Of a stretch of DNA of 64,000 nucleotides, positions 1 to 11,863 are shown one piece after another. Position numbers and translations under genes: made by a program. The notes under the pieces were generated by a model. That model had not been told where the DNA came from and searched no databases. It saw only the letters and a program-made list of their open reading frames with translations. Position 1 is the stretch's first letter. Every line of letters begins with the position of its first letter. The DNA lies in NCBI RefSeq assembly GCF_017355405.1, contig NZ_CP061177.1, positions 3,656,501-3,720,500 on the forward strand. Reading direction: 5' to 3'. This stretch comes from Roseomonas haemaphysalidis. GTDB lineage: Bacteria > Pseudomonadota > Alphaproteobacteria > Acetobacterales > Acetobacteraceae.

Positions 1-152
1 CGCCCCGGCATGCGGGCGAACACGCCTTCCGCCACCGGGCCGCAGGCCACGGTCACGCGCGCATCGGGATGCGTGCGGATCAGGTGGTCCAGCAGGCCGG
101 TGGACAGCACCGCGTCGCCGATCCGGGTCGAGGTCACGAAAAGAATGCGCAT
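1..152 (-). CDS. Glycosyltransferase family 9 (heptosyltransferase-like), 5' end only
   Basis: The ATG at 152-150 opens a reading frame that runs off the window edge after 50 codons. It begins MRILFVTSTRIGDAVLSTG and continues with an HPDARVTV segment. This is the usual first beta-alpha-beta unit of GT9 enzymes such as LPS heptosyltransferases, which transfer ADP-heptose to the lipid A core on the cytoplasmic face of the inner membrane. The GD pair after the first strand is typical of the family. Most of the acceptor domain and the whole donor-binding half are missing, so the acceptor is unknown. An hldD-like ADP-heptose epimerase at 54649-55641 makes heptose a reasonable donor, but that is inference. 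Confidence 0.6.
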   Translation of the reverse strand, partial: MRILFVTSTRIGDAVLSTGLLDHLIRTHPDARVTVACGPVAEGVFARMPG

Positions 153-232
153 GGTCGCGGCCCGCTTAGCACGGCTTCGCCCCGCGCGCATGACGCCTTG
201 CATCGCCCGGTGCCCGCGCCAAGATCGGCGGC

Positions 233-1045
233 ATGCCTCAGACCCCGCTCCCCCTCCGCTCCGTGATCGCCCTGTCCGGCGAGGACCGCGTGGGCTTTCT
301 GCAAGGCCTTGTGTCCAACGACGTGGCGCTGGCGGCGCCGGGGCGGGCCGTCTGGGCCGCGCTGCTGACGCCGCAGGGCAAGTGGCTGGCCGATTTCTTT
401 GTCTTCGCCGATGCCGGCCGGCTGCTGCTGGATGCCGAGGCCGCGCAGGCCGAATCGCTGGTGCACCGGCTGTCCCGCTTCCGGCTGCGCGCCAAGGTCG
501 CCCTGGCCCCCGCGCCGGAGCTGTCCGTGGCGGCCGGCTGGGGCGGCGCGCCCATGCCCCCCGGCCTTGGCGCCCCCGACCCGCGCCACCCCGGGGCCGG
601 CTGGCGCGCCCTGCTCGCCGCGCCCCCGCCGGCCGACGCCACGGCTGAGGATTACGACCGCCACCGCCTGGCCCTCGGCCTGCCCGACGGGGCGCGCGAC
701 CTGGAAGCCGACAAGTCCGTCCTGCTGGAAGCCGGCTTCGACGAGCTGGACGGCATTTCCTGGAGCAAGGGCTGCTACATGGGGCAGGAGCTGACCGCCC
801 GCACCAAGTATCGCGGCCTGCTGAAGAGGCGGCTGTTCCCCGTGGCGGTGGACGGGCCCCTGCCCGCCCGCGGCACGCCCGTGCTGCGCGAGGACGGCGC
901 GGAGATGGGCGAGATGCGCTCCGGCCGCGACGGGCTGGGGCTGGCGCTGCTGCGCATGCCGGTGGCGGAGGGACAGGCGCTGCGCTGCGGGGATGCGACC
1001 CTGCTGGCGCGGGTGCCGGACTGGATGGCGCGGCCGCCGGGCTGA
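233..1045 (+). CDS. ygfZ: YgfZ/GcvT-like folate-binding protein, Fe-S cluster maintenance
   Basis: A 270-residue protein of the YgfZ (IBA57) family, related to the glycine-cleavage T-protein. The family signature KGCYMGQELTARTKYRG, with its functionally important Cys, lies at about residues 180-196. Family members bind tetrahydrofolate and help assemble or repair [4Fe-4S] clusters in the cytoplasm, in enzymes such as the radical-SAM protein MiaB. The first residues (LRSVIALSGEDRVGFLQGLVSND) match the usual N-terminal domain, which supports the ATG at 233. Length is slightly short of E. coli YgfZ (about 326 aa), as is common in alphaproteobacteria. The gene converges on the argP-like gene with only 7 bases between stops. 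Confidence 0.88.
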   Translation: MPQTPLPLRSVIALSGEDRVGFLQGLVSNDVALAAPGRAVWAALLTPQGKWLADFFVFADAGRLLLDAEAAQAESLVHRLSRFRLRAKVALAPAPELSVAAGWGGAPMPPGLGAPDPRHPGAGWRALLAAPPPADATAEDYDRHRLALGLPDGARDLEADKSVLLEAGFDELDGISWSKGCYMGQELTARTKYRGLLKRRLFPVAVDGPLPARGTPVLREDGAEMGEMRSGRDGLGLALLRMPVAEGQALRCGDATLLARVPDWMARPPG

Positions 1046-1052
1046 CCGCGTT

Positions 1053-1955
1053 TCAGCCGGGCGGCAGCAGCGCCGCCCGGGCGGCCCGCCGCACGCTGGC
1101 CGTCAGGTCGGCCAGCACTTCCGTGCCCAGCCGCAGGTGCTGCCAGTACAGCATCACGTCGGCCGGCCGGCCCGGCAGGAGTTCCGCCAGCGTGCCATCG
1201 GCCAGGCCCGGGGCCGCCAGCGGCAACGGCGCCATGGCCCAGCCAAGCCCCGCCCTGCTGGCATGCAGCATCCCCAGGGTGGACGGCACCCGGTGGGCCG
1301 GCCCCAGCAGATCCGCGCCCAGCGCCGCCCGCGCCCAGCGGTCCTGCATGTGGTCGCGGCCATCGAAGCGCAGCACCGGCGCCCGGGCCAGCGCCGCGGC
1401 GTCGACCCCGCGCGGAAAATGGCGGCGGAGAAAGCCCGGCCCGGCGGCCGCCACGTAGCGCAGCCGCCCGAGCGGCAGGATGCGGCAACCCTGCACGGGC
1501 GTGGGGTCGGTGGTCACGGCGGCGAAGACCTCGCCGGCCCGCAGCCGGCCGGCGGTATGCGCCTCGTCATCGGCCAGCAGATCGAGCAGGGCGTCGCTGC
1601 GTTCGGCGAAGCCGGCGGCCGCTGCGGGAAACCAGGTGGCCAGGCTGTCGGCATTGACCGCGACCGGCAGCACCGTGCCCGCCGCCGCATCGCCCAGGCT
1701 GGGCAGGGCGGCGGCCAGCTCGGCTTCCAGCAGCCGCACCTGCGCGGCATGCGCGCACAGCCGCGCGCCGGTGGCGGTCGCGGTGCAGGGCTGGCCCCGC
1801 ACCACCAGCACCGTGCCCAGCCGCTCCTCCAGTCCCCGCAAACGCTGCGACACGGCGGAGGGCGTCACGCCGAGGGCGGTGGCGGCCTTGTCGAAGCTGC
1901 CTTCACGCAGCACGGCGGACAGGGCGGCCAGCGCCGGGTAATCCAGCATGGACAT
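1053..1955 (-). CDS. argP: LysR-family regulator, ArgP/IciA type
   Basis: A 300-residue LysR-type transcription factor. The N-terminal winged helix-turn-helix (about residues 4-62) includes GSFDKAATALGVTPSAVSQR, and the remainder is the periplasmic-binding-like effector domain. It lies divergent from, and 69 bases away from, an argO-type exporter, the standard argP-argO arrangement. ArgP senses lysine or arginine and activates the exporter gene. The frame stays open far upstream of 1955, but similarity starts at LDYPALAALSAVLREG, so I use the ATG at 1955. The ATG at 1949 is equally possible. No obvious defects. Confidence 0.85.
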   Translation of the reverse strand: MSMLDYPALAALSAVLREGSFDKAATALGVTPSAVSQRLRGLEERLGTVLVVRGQPCTATATGARLCAHAAQVRLLEAELAAALPSLGDAAAGTVLPVAVNADSLATWFPAAAAGFAERSDALLDLLADDEAHTAGRLRAGEVFAAVTTDPTPVQGCRILPLGRLRYVAAAGPGFLRRHFPRGVDAAALARAPVLRFDGRDHMQDRWARAALGADLLGPAHRVPSTLGMLHASRAGLGWAMAPLPLAAPGLADGTLAELLPGRPADVMLYWQHLRLGTEVLADLTASVRRAARAALLPPG

Positions 1956-2024
1956 TAGTTCTGCTTCACTGGCGTTAGCTGAATAAGTTTTACGAAAGCC
2001 GGCCGGCCGGGCAAGTGCCGCCGC
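1956..2024. promoter_or_regulatory. argP-argO divergent intergenic region with candidate LysR box
   Basis: This 69-base gap separates the two divergent genes and is clearly less GC-rich than its surroundings at 1956-1998. It carries TTCA-N11-TGAA at 1965-1983 and nested T-N11-A spacings (1965/1977 and 1970/1982), as expected of LysR-type operators. Binding by the ArgP-like protein is inferred from the divergent arrangement. No strong sigma-70 hexamers stand out. Confidence 0.4.
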
Positions 2025-2651
2025 ATGTTCCTCGCCAGCAGCTTCGCCCACGGCTTCGCCGTGTCCATCGCCCTGATCGTCGCCATCGGGGCACAGAACA
2101 TGTTCGTGCTGCGCCAAGCCCTGCGCGGCGAGCATGTCGGCGCCATCGTGCTGTTCTGCGCGGCGGCGGACGCGGTGCTGATCGGGCTCGGCGTGGCCGG
2201 GCTGGGCACGCTGCTGGGGCAGGCGCCGCGGTTGCAGGTCCTGCTGTCGCTCGGCGGCGCCGCCTTTCTGGCGTGGTACGGGGTCGGCGCCTTTCGCCGG
2301 GCGGCCGCCCCCGGCGCACTGGTGGCGGCGGGCGGCGGCGCGGCCCTGGCGCTGGGCAGCGCGCTGGCGCGGGCCGCCGGCTTCACGCTGCTGAACCCGC
2401 ATGTCTACCTGGACACCGTGCTGCTGGTGGGCTCGATCGGCGCCGCCAAGCCGGCGGCGGCACAGCCGGTGTTCGTGCTGGGGGCGGCGGTGGCCAGCCT
2501 CGGCTGGTTCTGCCTCCTGGGCTATGGCGGCCGGATGCTGGCGCCGGTCTTCGCCCGGCCCGCCGCCTGGCGGGTGCTGGAAGCCATGGTCGGCGGCATC
2601 ATGCTGCTGCTCGCCGCCGGGCTGCTGCTGCGCGCGGCGGGGCTAGGCTGA
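2025..2651 (+). CDS. argO: LysE/ArgO family arginine/lysine exporter
   Basis: A 208-residue integral membrane protein of the LysE superfamily, about six transmembrane segments. The N-terminus (SIALIVAIGAQNMFVLRQAL) carries the conserved GAQN motif, and LLNPHVYLDTVLLVGSIG lies near residues 124-141. These are hallmarks of ArgO/LysE/YggA exporters, which pump out L-arginine, lysine or toxic analogues such as canavanine. It is transcribed divergently from an ArgP-like regulator that probably controls it. The ATG at 2025 precedes the first hydrophobic helix directly. The Shine-Dalgarno is weak. Confidence 0.9.
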   Translation: MFLASSFAHGFAVSIALIVAIGAQNMFVLRQALRGEHVGAIVLFCAAADAVLIGLGVAGLGTLLGQAPRLQVLLSLGGAAFLAWYGVGAFRRAAAPGALVAAGGGAALALGSALARAAGFTLLNPHVYLDTVLLVGSIGAAKPAAAQPVFVLGAAVASLGWFCLLGYGGRMLAPVFARPAAWRVLEAMVGGIMLLLAAGLLLRAAGLG

Positions 2652-2700
2652 AACGCTGGCCGGGACAGGCGCCACCCTGCCCCCGCACAGCGCATGTGCC

Positions 2701-5370
<2,670 letters not shown>

Positions 5371-5382
5371 CTGCGGTTTCCT

Positions 5383-7554
5383 CTAGCTTTCGATCTTGGA
5401 GAAGTCGGCCACCCGGCCGGTCAGGGCCGTTAAACGCGCCAGCAGGCCCAGACGGTTGCGGCGCAGCATGGCATCCGGGTCATTGACCACAACCTTGTCA
5501 AAGAAAGCGTCAACAGGATGGCGCAGGCGCGACAACGCCGTCATGGCGCCGGCGAAATCCTCCGCGGCCAGGGCGGCGGCCACGGCAGGCTCGGCGGCAT
5601 CCAGCGCCGCGGCCAGCGCCCGCTCCTCGTCCAGCGCCAGCAGGGCGGCGTCGGTGCCGGGCGCGTGCGGGCCGTCCTTTTTGTCCTCGATGCGCAGAAT
5701 GTTGGCGGCGCGGCGATGCGCGGCCAGCAGGTTGGCGCCGTCCTCGCCTTCCAGGAACAGCCGCAGCGCCTCGGTCCGCGCCAGCAGCCGCACCAGGTCG
5801 GCGTCGCCTCCGGCCCCCAGCGTCGCGGCCAGCACGTCGTGCCGCTGCCCTTCCGCGCGCAGCTGCACCCGCAGCCGCTCGGCCAGAAAGCCCACCAGCC
5901 CGGCGGCGAAGGCGGCGACCATCGGCGGGTGCATCGACTTCGGATCGGGCTGGAAGCCGGCCTTCATGCTTTCGGCCGCCACCGCCATGCCGAATTCCGG
6001 CTCGGCGGTGCTGCCGACGGCCTGCGGGTAGCCGAAGAAGGCCTCGGCCAGCAGGTCGGCCAGGTCCAGGCGCAGTCCGTTCTCGCGCAGGATGCGGATC
6101 ACGCCCAGCGCCGCGCGGCGCAGCGCATAGGGGTCGCCCGAGCCGGTCGGCCGCTCGTCGGCGGCGAAGAAGCCGGCGAGCTGGTCCAGCTTGTCGGCCA
6201 GCGCGACGGTGATCGCCACCGGCTCGGTCGGCACCGAGTCGCCGGGGCCCATCGGGCGGTAATGCGCGGCGATCGCCTCGGCCACGCGCGGGTCCTCGCC
6301 GCCATGCAGCGCGTAGTAGCGGCCGATGACGCCCTGCAGCTCCGGGAACTCGCCCACCAGCCCTGTGGCGAGGTCGGCCTTGCTCAGCTTGGCGGCGCGC
6401 ACGGCCAGCGCCGGGTCGGCGCCGAGCTTCGGCGCCAGAAAGCGCGCCAGCTTTTCCAGCCGCGCCACGCGCTGCCCCTGGGTGCCGAGCTTGGCGTGGA
6501 ACACCACGGCGGCGAGCTTCGGCAGGAAGCTGTCCAGCGGCTGCTTGCGGTCCAGGTCCCAGAAGAAGCGGGCATCCGACAGCCGCGCCCGCAGCACCCG
6601 CTCGTTGCCGGCGACGATGGCGCGGCCGCCGTCCGTGGCATCGATGTTCGCCGCCAGGGCGAAAAAGGGCGCGGCGGAGCCATCCGGCCTGCGGAGGGCG
6701 AAATAGCGCTGGTTGACGCGCATGGTGGTGCGCATCAGCTCCGGCGGCAGGTCCATGAAGGCGTCGTCGATGCGGCCCAGCAGCGGCACCGGCCATTCCA
6801 CCAGCCCGGCCACCTCGGCCAGCAGCCCCTCGTCCGGCACCACCTCGGCGCCCTGGGCGGCGGCCAGGGCCGCGATGCCGTCCCGCACCTTCGCGGCGCG
6901 CTCCGCCGGGTCCGCCACCACGTGGCGGGCGGCGAGCTGCGCGGCGTAGCCGGCGAAGTCGCGCACGGCAAAGGCGCCGGGGGCCATCAGCCGGTGGCCT
7001 TCCGTCTCGTCGCCGGAGCGCAGCCCGTGCCCGTCGTCCTCGCCCTGCGCCAGGGCAAAGGGCACCACCGCGCCGCCGAAGACGCAGAGAATGCGCTTCA
7101 GCGGCCGCACCCAGGTGAAGCCGCTGCTGCCGCCCCAGCGCATGGACTTGGGCCAGGGAAAGCGGCGCAGCAGCGCGGGGATGATCTCGGACAGCAGCTC
7201 CGGCGTCGGCCGGCCGGGGCGGTTGATCACGGCGTAAAGATAGGCGGTGCCCTTTACCTCGCGCGTTTCAAGCTGCTCGCGCGTCAGGCCGGTCGAGCGC
7301 AGAAAGCCCTCCAGCGCCGGGCCGGTGGCGTCGGCGCGCGGGCCGCGCCGCTCCTCGGCCACCGGCGCGGTGGCCGCCGGCAGCTCCGCCACCAGGGCGA
7401 TGCGGCGCGGGCCGTATTGCGTGCGCAGGCCGCCGGCGGCCAGACCCGCGCCCTTCAGCGCATCCCCCAGCAGCCGCGACAGGTCGTCCGCCGCGCGCGC
7501 CTGCATGCGGGCGGGGATTTCCTCGGAAAAGAGTTCGAGCAGCAGTTCGGGCAT
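5383..7554 (-). CDS. glyS: Glycyl-tRNA synthetase beta subunit
   Basis: A 723-residue beta subunit of the bacterial alpha2-beta2 glycyl-tRNA synthetase, which charges tRNA-Gly. It starts at MPELLLELFSEEIPARMQ, the family N-terminus. An upstream in-frame extension to 7656 reads through low-complexity sequence and is rejected. A conserved central segment is LPPELMRTTMRVNQRYFALR. The C-terminal DALR-like anticodon-binding region ends with DAFFDKVVVNDPDAMLRRNR. The gene is 49 bases downstream of glyQ and 12 bases upstream of ppdK on the same strand, so one transcript is likely. Confidence 0.97.
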   Translation of the reverse strand: MPELLLELFSEEIPARMQARAADDLSRLLGDALKGAGLAAGGLRTQYGPRRIALVAELPAATAPVAEERRGPRADATGPALEGFLRSTGLTREQLETREVKGTAYLYAVINRPGRPTPELLSEIIPALLRRFPWPKSMRWGGSSGFTWVRPLKRILCVFGGAVVPFALAQGEDDGHGLRSGDETEGHRLMAPGAFAVRDFAGYAAQLAARHVVADPAERAAKVRDGIAALAAAQGAEVVPDEGLLAEVAGLVEWPVPLLGRIDDAFMDLPPELMRTTMRVNQRYFALRRPDGSAAPFFALAANIDATDGGRAIVAGNERVLRARLSDARFFWDLDRKQPLDSFLPKLAAVVFHAKLGTQGQRVARLEKLARFLAPKLGADPALAVRAAKLSKADLATGLVGEFPELQGVIGRYYALHGGEDPRVAEAIAAHYRPMGPGDSVPTEPVAITVALADKLDQLAGFFAADERPTGSGDPYALRRAALGVIRILRENGLRLDLADLLAEAFFGYPQAVGSTAEPEFGMAVAAESMKAGFQPDPKSMHPPMVAAFAAGLVGFLAERLRVQLRAEGQRHDVLAATLGAGGDADLVRLLARTEALRLFLEGEDGANLLAAHRRAANILRIEDKKDGPHAPGTDAALLALDEERALAAALDAAEPAVAAALAAEDFAGAMTALSRLRHPVDAFFDKVVVNDPDAMLRRNRLGLLARLTALTGRVADFSKIES

Positions 7555-7603
7555 CGGGGGCGCGCCTAGAAGGTCAGGGTCAGGACAGGGAGGGACAGCG
7601 CGC

Positions 7604-8476
7604 TCAGGCGCCGGCCACCCAGCACTCGCAGCAGGACTTGGCCAGCGCGCGGACACGGCCGATGTAGCTGGCGCGCTCCGTCACGCTGATGGCGCCGCGC
7701 GCGTCCAGCAGGTTGAACAGGTGGCTGGCCTTGATGCACTGGTCATAGGCCGGCAGCGCCAGCTTCCGCTCCACCAGGGCCGCGCATTCCGCCTCGGCGT
7801 CCTGGAAGTGGCCGAACAGCTTCTCGATATTCGCGTGCTCGAAGTTGAAGGCGGAATACTCGCGCTCGGCGCGCAGGAAGACGTCGCCGTACGTCACGCC
7901 GGCGCCGTTGAAATCCAGCTCGTAGACGTTCTCGATGTTCTGCACGTACATCGCCAGCCGTTCCAGGCCGTAGGTCATCTCAAAGGACGGGTGCACCACG
8001 GGGATGCCGCCGACCTGCTGGAAATAGGTGAACTGCCCCACCTCCATGCCGTCGCACCACACTTCCCAGCCCAGCCCCCAGGCGCCGAGCGTCGGGCTTT
8101 CCCAGTCGTCCTCGACGAAGCGGAAGTCGTGCAGCAAGGGGTCCAGGCCGATGGCGCGGTAGCTTTCCAGCAGCAGCTCCTGCGCCCGCTCGGGGCTGGG
8201 CTTCATGATCACCTGGTACTGGTAGTAATGCTGCAGGCGGTTGGGGTTCTCGCCGTAGCGGCCGTCCGACGGGCGGCGGGACGGCTGCACGTAGGCCGCC
8301 TTCCAGGGCGTCTCGCCCAGCGCCCGCAGCGTGGTGGCCGGATGAAAGGTGCCGGCGCCCATCTCCATGTCATAGGGCTGCAGGATCACGCAGCCCTGCT
8401 GCGCCCAGAAGCGGTGCAGCGTCAGGATGATGTCCTGGAAGGACAGCGGCTTCTGGGTGGTGGCGGGCTGGGTCAT
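7604..8476 (-). CDS. glyQ: Glycyl-tRNA synthetase alpha subunit
   Basis: A 290-residue catalytic alpha subunit of the heterotetrameric glycyl-tRNA synthetase. It is a class II-type enzyme that forms glycyl-adenylate. The segment [20 protein letters not shown] near residue 21 and the [15 protein letters not shown] region are diagnostic. Length and start ([20 protein letters not shown]) fit the family. It is the first gene of the minus-strand glyQ-glyS-ppdK block. Its upstream region (8477-8580) is shared with a divergent SnoaL gene and must hold the promoter. A TTATGC sequence there could be a -10, but I see no convincing -35. Confidence 0.97.
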   Translation of the reverse strand: MTQPATTQKPLSFQDIILTLHRFWAQQGCVILQPYDMEMGAGTFHPATTLRALGETPWKAAYVQPSRRPSDGRYGENPNRLQHYYQYQVIMKPSPERAQELLLESYRAIGLDPLLHDFRFVEDDWESPTLGAWGLGWEVWCDGMEVGQFTYFQQVGGIPVVHPSFEMTYGLERLAMYVQNIENVYELDFNGAGVTYGDVFLRAEREYSAFNFEHANIEKLFGHFQDAEAECAALVERKLALPAYDQCIKASHLFNLLDARGAISVTERASYIGRVRALAKSCCECWVAGA

Positions 8477-8580
8477 CGGTGGCCTTCGGGCACTCTCGGG
8501 GGGCGGCCGCGTCGGTCTTGCGGCCGGGCCGTGCGGCGCAGCATAAGCGTCGCCCCCCCGACCGGCAAGGAAGCCGCCCG

Positions 8581-8997
8581 ATGCCCGACCGTGTTGCCGC
8601 CGCCGAGGCCCTGATCCGGCAGTACTACGCCGCCTTCAACGCCGGCGACGTGGAAGCGATGCTGGCGCTGCTGTGCAGCGACGTGGCGCACCACATCAAC
8701 CAGGGCGGGCAGGAGGACGGCGTGCCCGCCTTCCGCGCCTTCATGGCCCGCATGAACCGGCACTACCGGGAGGAGCTGCGCGACATCGTGGTGATGACCG
8801 GCGCCGGCGGCACCCGGGCCGCCGCCGAGTTCACCGTGCACGGCACCTACCTGGCCACCGACGAGGGCCTGCCCGCAGCCACGGGCCAGCGCTACGTGCT
8901 GCCCGCCGGCGCGTTCTTCGCCATCCGCGACGGCCGCATCGCCCGCGTCAGCAACACGTACAACCTGGCGGACTGGATCGCCCAGGTCGGCGGCTGA
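8581..8997 (+). CDS. SnoaL-like / nuclear transport factor 2-fold protein
   Basis: A 138-residue protein with the NTF2-like cone fold signature: an N-terminal helix ([20 protein letters not shown]), then YxxFxxGD-type spacing and a DxxxHHINQGG strand, ending with [21 protein letters not shown]. The family includes ketosteroid isomerase-like enzymes and polyketide cyclases, but the substrate cannot be read from sequence. Starting at the ATG at 8581 removes an upstream extension that has no family similarity. The gene is divergent from glyQ and about 100 bases upstream of a diguanylate cyclase. A functional link to either is not evident. Confidence 0.75.
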   Translation: MPDRVAAAEALIRQYYAAFNAGDVEAMLALLCSDVAHHINQGGQEDGVPAFRAFMARMNRHYREELRDIVVMTGAGGTRAAAEFTVHGTYLATDEGLPAATGQRYVLPAGAFFAIRDGRIARVSNTYNLADWIAQVGG

Positions 8998-9095
8998 GCG
9001 GCAGGCCGCCGGACGCCCTTGGCGGCACCGGCAAAAGCCTTCATCTTCCGGTAAATTTTTTGCGGCAGGCTTGCTGCCGGTGCGGGGAGGATGGA

Positions 9096-9911
9096 GTGCT
9101 GCGGCGTTGCACGGCCTGGCTCCAGCGGGAGATGGAAGACGACGGCCTGCTGCGCGGCGGCGGCGTGCTGTCCTTCGCCCTGCGCCTGACCGCCCGCAAC
9201 CTCGTGATCGCCAACCTGGCCGGCGCGCTGATCCAGGTGGCGCTGAACATGCTGGGCTGGCTGCCCTACCCGCTGCGCCAGTCGCTGGCCGTGGCGCTGT
9301 TCATCACCACGGTGGTGACCTTTCTGGTGTCCATGGCGATCCTGCTGGTGGTCGGCCGCGCCATCCGCGCCCTGGCGCAAAGCCGTGACAGCTTCGAGCG
9401 GCTGAGCGCCACCGACCCGTTGTCGGAGCTGCAGAACCGCCGCGCCTTCATGAACAGCTTTCACGCGCCGCGCCCGGGCGGGCTGCTGGTGCTGCTCGAC
9501 ATCGACCGCTTCAAGCAGGTCAACGACAGCTACGGCCACCCGGCGGGGGACGAGGTGATCCGCGGCATCGCCGCTGCCCTGGCCGAACACTTCGCTGGGC
9601 CCGGCATCGCCCTCGCCCGCCTGGGCGGCGAGGAATTCGCGGTGCTGCTGCCGCAGGGCGAGGCCGGGCGGCTGCCGCTGCTGCAACGGGTGGAACAGGC
9701 CCGGCGCGCGGTGGCGGCGCTGCGCTTCGCCACCGTGCCGGTTTCCGTCACCATCAGCGCCGGCGTGGCCGAGGCCCCGGCCACCGGCCACGCGCTGGAA
9801 GCCTTCGCCGCCGCGGACCGGGCGCTCTACGCCGCCAAACGCGGCGGCCGCGACCGGGTGGTCGCGGCCTGGGAACAGCCGGCGGCGGACCCCGGCCGCG
9901 CCGCCGCCTGA
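9096..9911 (+). CDS. Membrane-anchored GGDEF diguanylate cyclase
   Basis: A 271-residue protein with two predicted transmembrane helices (about residues 28-48 and 58-80), a short linker and a C-terminal GGDEF domain. The active-site loop reads RLGGEEF, and the Mg/GTP site LDIDRFKQVNDSYGHPAGDE is intact, so it should make cyclic-di-GMP. The inhibitory I-site RxxD, normally five residues before the GGEEF loop, is replaced by AGPG, so product inhibition through that site is unlikely. I choose the GTG at 9096 because GGGGAGG (9084-9090) lies 5 bases upstream. The ATG at 9132 is the alternative. There is no periplasmic sensor domain. Confidence 0.85.
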   Translation: MLRRCTAWLQREMEDDGLLRGGGVLSFALRLTARNLVIANLAGALIQVALNMLGWLPYPLRQSLAVALFITTVVTFLVSMAILLVVGRAIRALAQSRDSFERLSATDPLSELQNRRAFMNSFHAPRPGGLLVLLDIDRFKQVNDSYGHPAGDEVIRGIAAALAEHFAGPGIALARLGGEEFAVLLPQGEAGRLPLLQRVEQARRAVAALRFATVPVSVTISAGVAEAPATGHALEAFAAADRALYAAKRGGRDRVVAAWEQPAADPGRAAA

Positions 9912-9918
9912 AGGGCCG

Positions 9919-11163
9919 TCAGATCGCCCATTCGCCGCGGCGCATCACCGGCGTGGCATGGCCCGCCGCGTCCAGCCCGTCCACGTCCACCTGGTCCGAG
10001 CCGATCATCCAGTCCACGTGGATCAGTGAGGAATTGCCGCCGGCCTGCGCGAACTGCTCGTCCGTCAGCGTCTTGGCGTTCAGGAAGCACTTCTTGTAGG
10101 CCTGGCCGAGGGCGATGTGGCTGGCCGCGTTCTCGTCGAACAGCGTGTTGAAGAACAGCAGCCCGCTTTGCGCGATGGGCGAGGAATGCGGCACCAGCGC
10201 CACCTCCCCCAGCCGGCGCGCGCCCTCGTCGGTGCCGATCATGGTTTGCAGCACCGCCTCGCCGCTGCTGGCATGGGCTTCCACCACCTTGCCACCCTCG
10301 AACCGCACCCGGATGTCGCGGATCAGCGTGCCGCCATGCGCCAGCGGCTTGGTGGCGGAGACGGTGCCCTCCGTCATCGCCGCGTGCGGCGTGGTGAAGA
10401 CCTCCTCCGTCGGGATGTTGGGGTTGGACTGGATGCCGTTGCGGGCGGTGGAGATGCCGCCCATCCAGGCGTGGCCATCCGCCAGCCCGACCTTGAGGTC
10501 GGTGCCCGGGCCGGAAAAGCGCAGCGCGCGGAAGTTGTGGCCGGTCAGGGTTTCGCGCTTGCGCAGCAGCGTGGCGTTGTGTTCGGCCCAGGCGGCTTCC
10601 GGGTCCGGGCGGTCGGCGCGCGTGGCGGCGAACAGCGCTTCCCACAGCCTGGCCACCGCCACCTCCTCCGCCACGTCGGGGAAGACGGTGCGCGCCCAGG
10701 CGGCGTTGGCGAAAGGCACCAGCGTCCAGTTGATGGCGGAGGCCGTGATCAGCTCCAGCGCCGGGCGATAGGCCTTGCTGCGCGCCCGGTTGGCGCGCGA
10801 GATCTTCGCCGGGTCCACGCCCGCCAGCAGGTTGGGGTCGTCGCCCACGATCGCCAGCCGCGCGGCGCCTCCGCGATAAGCCGCCGCCATGCCCTCGAAC
10901 AGCCAGGACGGCGCGTGGTCGAAGCTCTCGTCGCGGGCATACTTGTAGCGCGCCAGCGCCGACTGGTCGTCCGACAGGATGGTGGTGACCAACGAGGCGC
11001 CGGCCTTGTAGGCGGCTTCCGTGATGCGCCGCGCCAGCGGCAGCGCGTCCACGCCCGCGGTCATCACCAGCTCCTGCCCCTCGGCCAGGTTCAGGCCGAC
11101 GCGGACGGCGACCTCGGCGAGCTTGTCCAGGCGGGCGTCGGCGGTGGAAATCTGCGTGTCCAT
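9919..11163 (-). CDS. M29 family metallo-aminopeptidase
   Basis: A 414-residue peptidase of family M29 (aminopeptidase T/AmpS type), which removes N-terminal residues from peptides in the cytoplasm using two metal ions. Metal-ligand segments are visible: NIPTEEVFTTPHAAMTEG with paired Glu, SHIALGQAYKKC with a His, and IHVDWMIGSDQVDVDG with the HxD pair. Length matches the family (about 410). The start MDTQISTADARLDKLAEVAV is followed directly by the conserved N-terminal helix. It converges on the diguanylate cyclase gene (7 bases) and lies 70 bases downstream of the DUF1345 gene. Confidence 0.9.
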   Translation of the reverse strand: MDTQISTADARLDKLAEVAVRVGLNLAEGQELVMTAGVDALPLARRITEAAYKAGASLVTTILSDDQSALARYKYARDESFDHAPSWLFEGMAAAYRGGAARLAIVGDDPNLLAGVDPAKISRANRARSKAYRPALELITASAINWTLVPFANAAWARTVFPDVAEEVAVARLWEALFAATRADRPDPEAAWAEHNATLLRKRETLTGHNFRALRFSGPGTDLKVGLADGHAWMGGISTARNGIQSNPNIPTEEVFTTPHAAMTEGTVSATKPLAHGGTLIRDIRVRFEGGKVVEAHASSGEAVLQTMIGTDEGARRLGEVALVPHSSPIAQSGLLFFNTLFDENAASHIALGQAYKKCFLNAKTLTDEQFAQAGGNSSLIHVDWMIGSDQVDVDGLDAAGHATPVMRRGEWAI

Positions 11164-11233
11164 GGGGGGGAACTCCTGTCGTGGTGCTGCCGGGGATTGC
11201 GGCGCCGGGGCGGGGGGCTGTCAAGTCGCGCCG

Positions 11234-11863
11234 CTACTTGCCGCCCCCCGCCAGCCCGGTGACGATCCCCACCGTGCCGGCCACGATCACGGCGTTGAAG
11301 GCAAAGGCGATCAGCTGGTGCAAGAGCGCCACGCGGCGGATCTTCACCGAATGCGTCACCATGTCGGTCACGCCGTTGGTCGCGCCCACGCTGAAGGCCA
11401 AATACAGGAACTCGGAAAACGGCGGGTCGTCCGAGCCGCCGGGAAAGTGGATGCCGCCGCCGCTGAGCCAGTATTCCCGCGCGTAGTCCTGCGCGAACAG
11501 CAGGTGCACATAGGTCCAGGACAGCGCCACCGTGGCGACGCCCAGCGCCGTGTAGCCCGGCGTCTGGTCCGCCAGGTCCAGCCCCACCGCCACCAGCGCG
11601 GCGCCGGCGGCCAGCAGCGACAGCAGCAAGGCCGCCACCCGCCCCTCGTCCAGCGCCTTGGCATGGGCCCGCATGCGCGCGGCATCCGCCGGCCACATGC
11701 GCAGCATCAGCAGCGTGGCATGCACCAGTACGGCGGCGCACCAGCCGAACATGGCGCTGTGCAGCCAGCTGTCGCCCAGCGCGCGCGCCAGCCCGGTGAC
11801 GACCAGCCCGGCCGCCAGACCCGCCAGCGTCAATGGCCGGTAGCGCAAAGGCAGCCAGGGCAT
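11234..11863 (-). CDS. DUF1345 family membrane protein
   Basis: A 209-residue integral membrane protein with about five hydrophobic helices. Conserved DUF1345 features are YVHLLFAQDYAREYW (about residues 117-131), then GGIHFPGGSDDPPFSEFLYL and the final TMDMVT-like region (NGVTDMVTHSVKIRR). The biochemical role of the family is unknown. The ATG at 11863 overlaps the stop of the upstream PLP dehydratase gene by one base (TGATG), so the two are translationally coupled. A longer frame reaching 12136 overlaps the dehydratase and is rejected. Confidence 0.8.
   Translation of the reverse strand: MPWLPLRYRPLTLAGLAAGLVVTGLARALGDSWLHSAMFGWCAAVLVHATLLMLRMWPADAARMRAHAKALDEGRVAALLLSLLAAGAALVAVGLDLADQTPGYTALGVATVALSWTYVHLLFAQDYAREYWLSGGGIHFPGGSDDPPFSEFLYLAFSVGATNGVTDMVTHSVKIRRVALLHQLIAFAFNAVIVAGTVGIVTGLAGGGK

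Noticed and set aside
5518..7569. 683-codon open frame opposite glyS
   Set aside because: glyS is complete and conserved. The antisense product resembles nothing.
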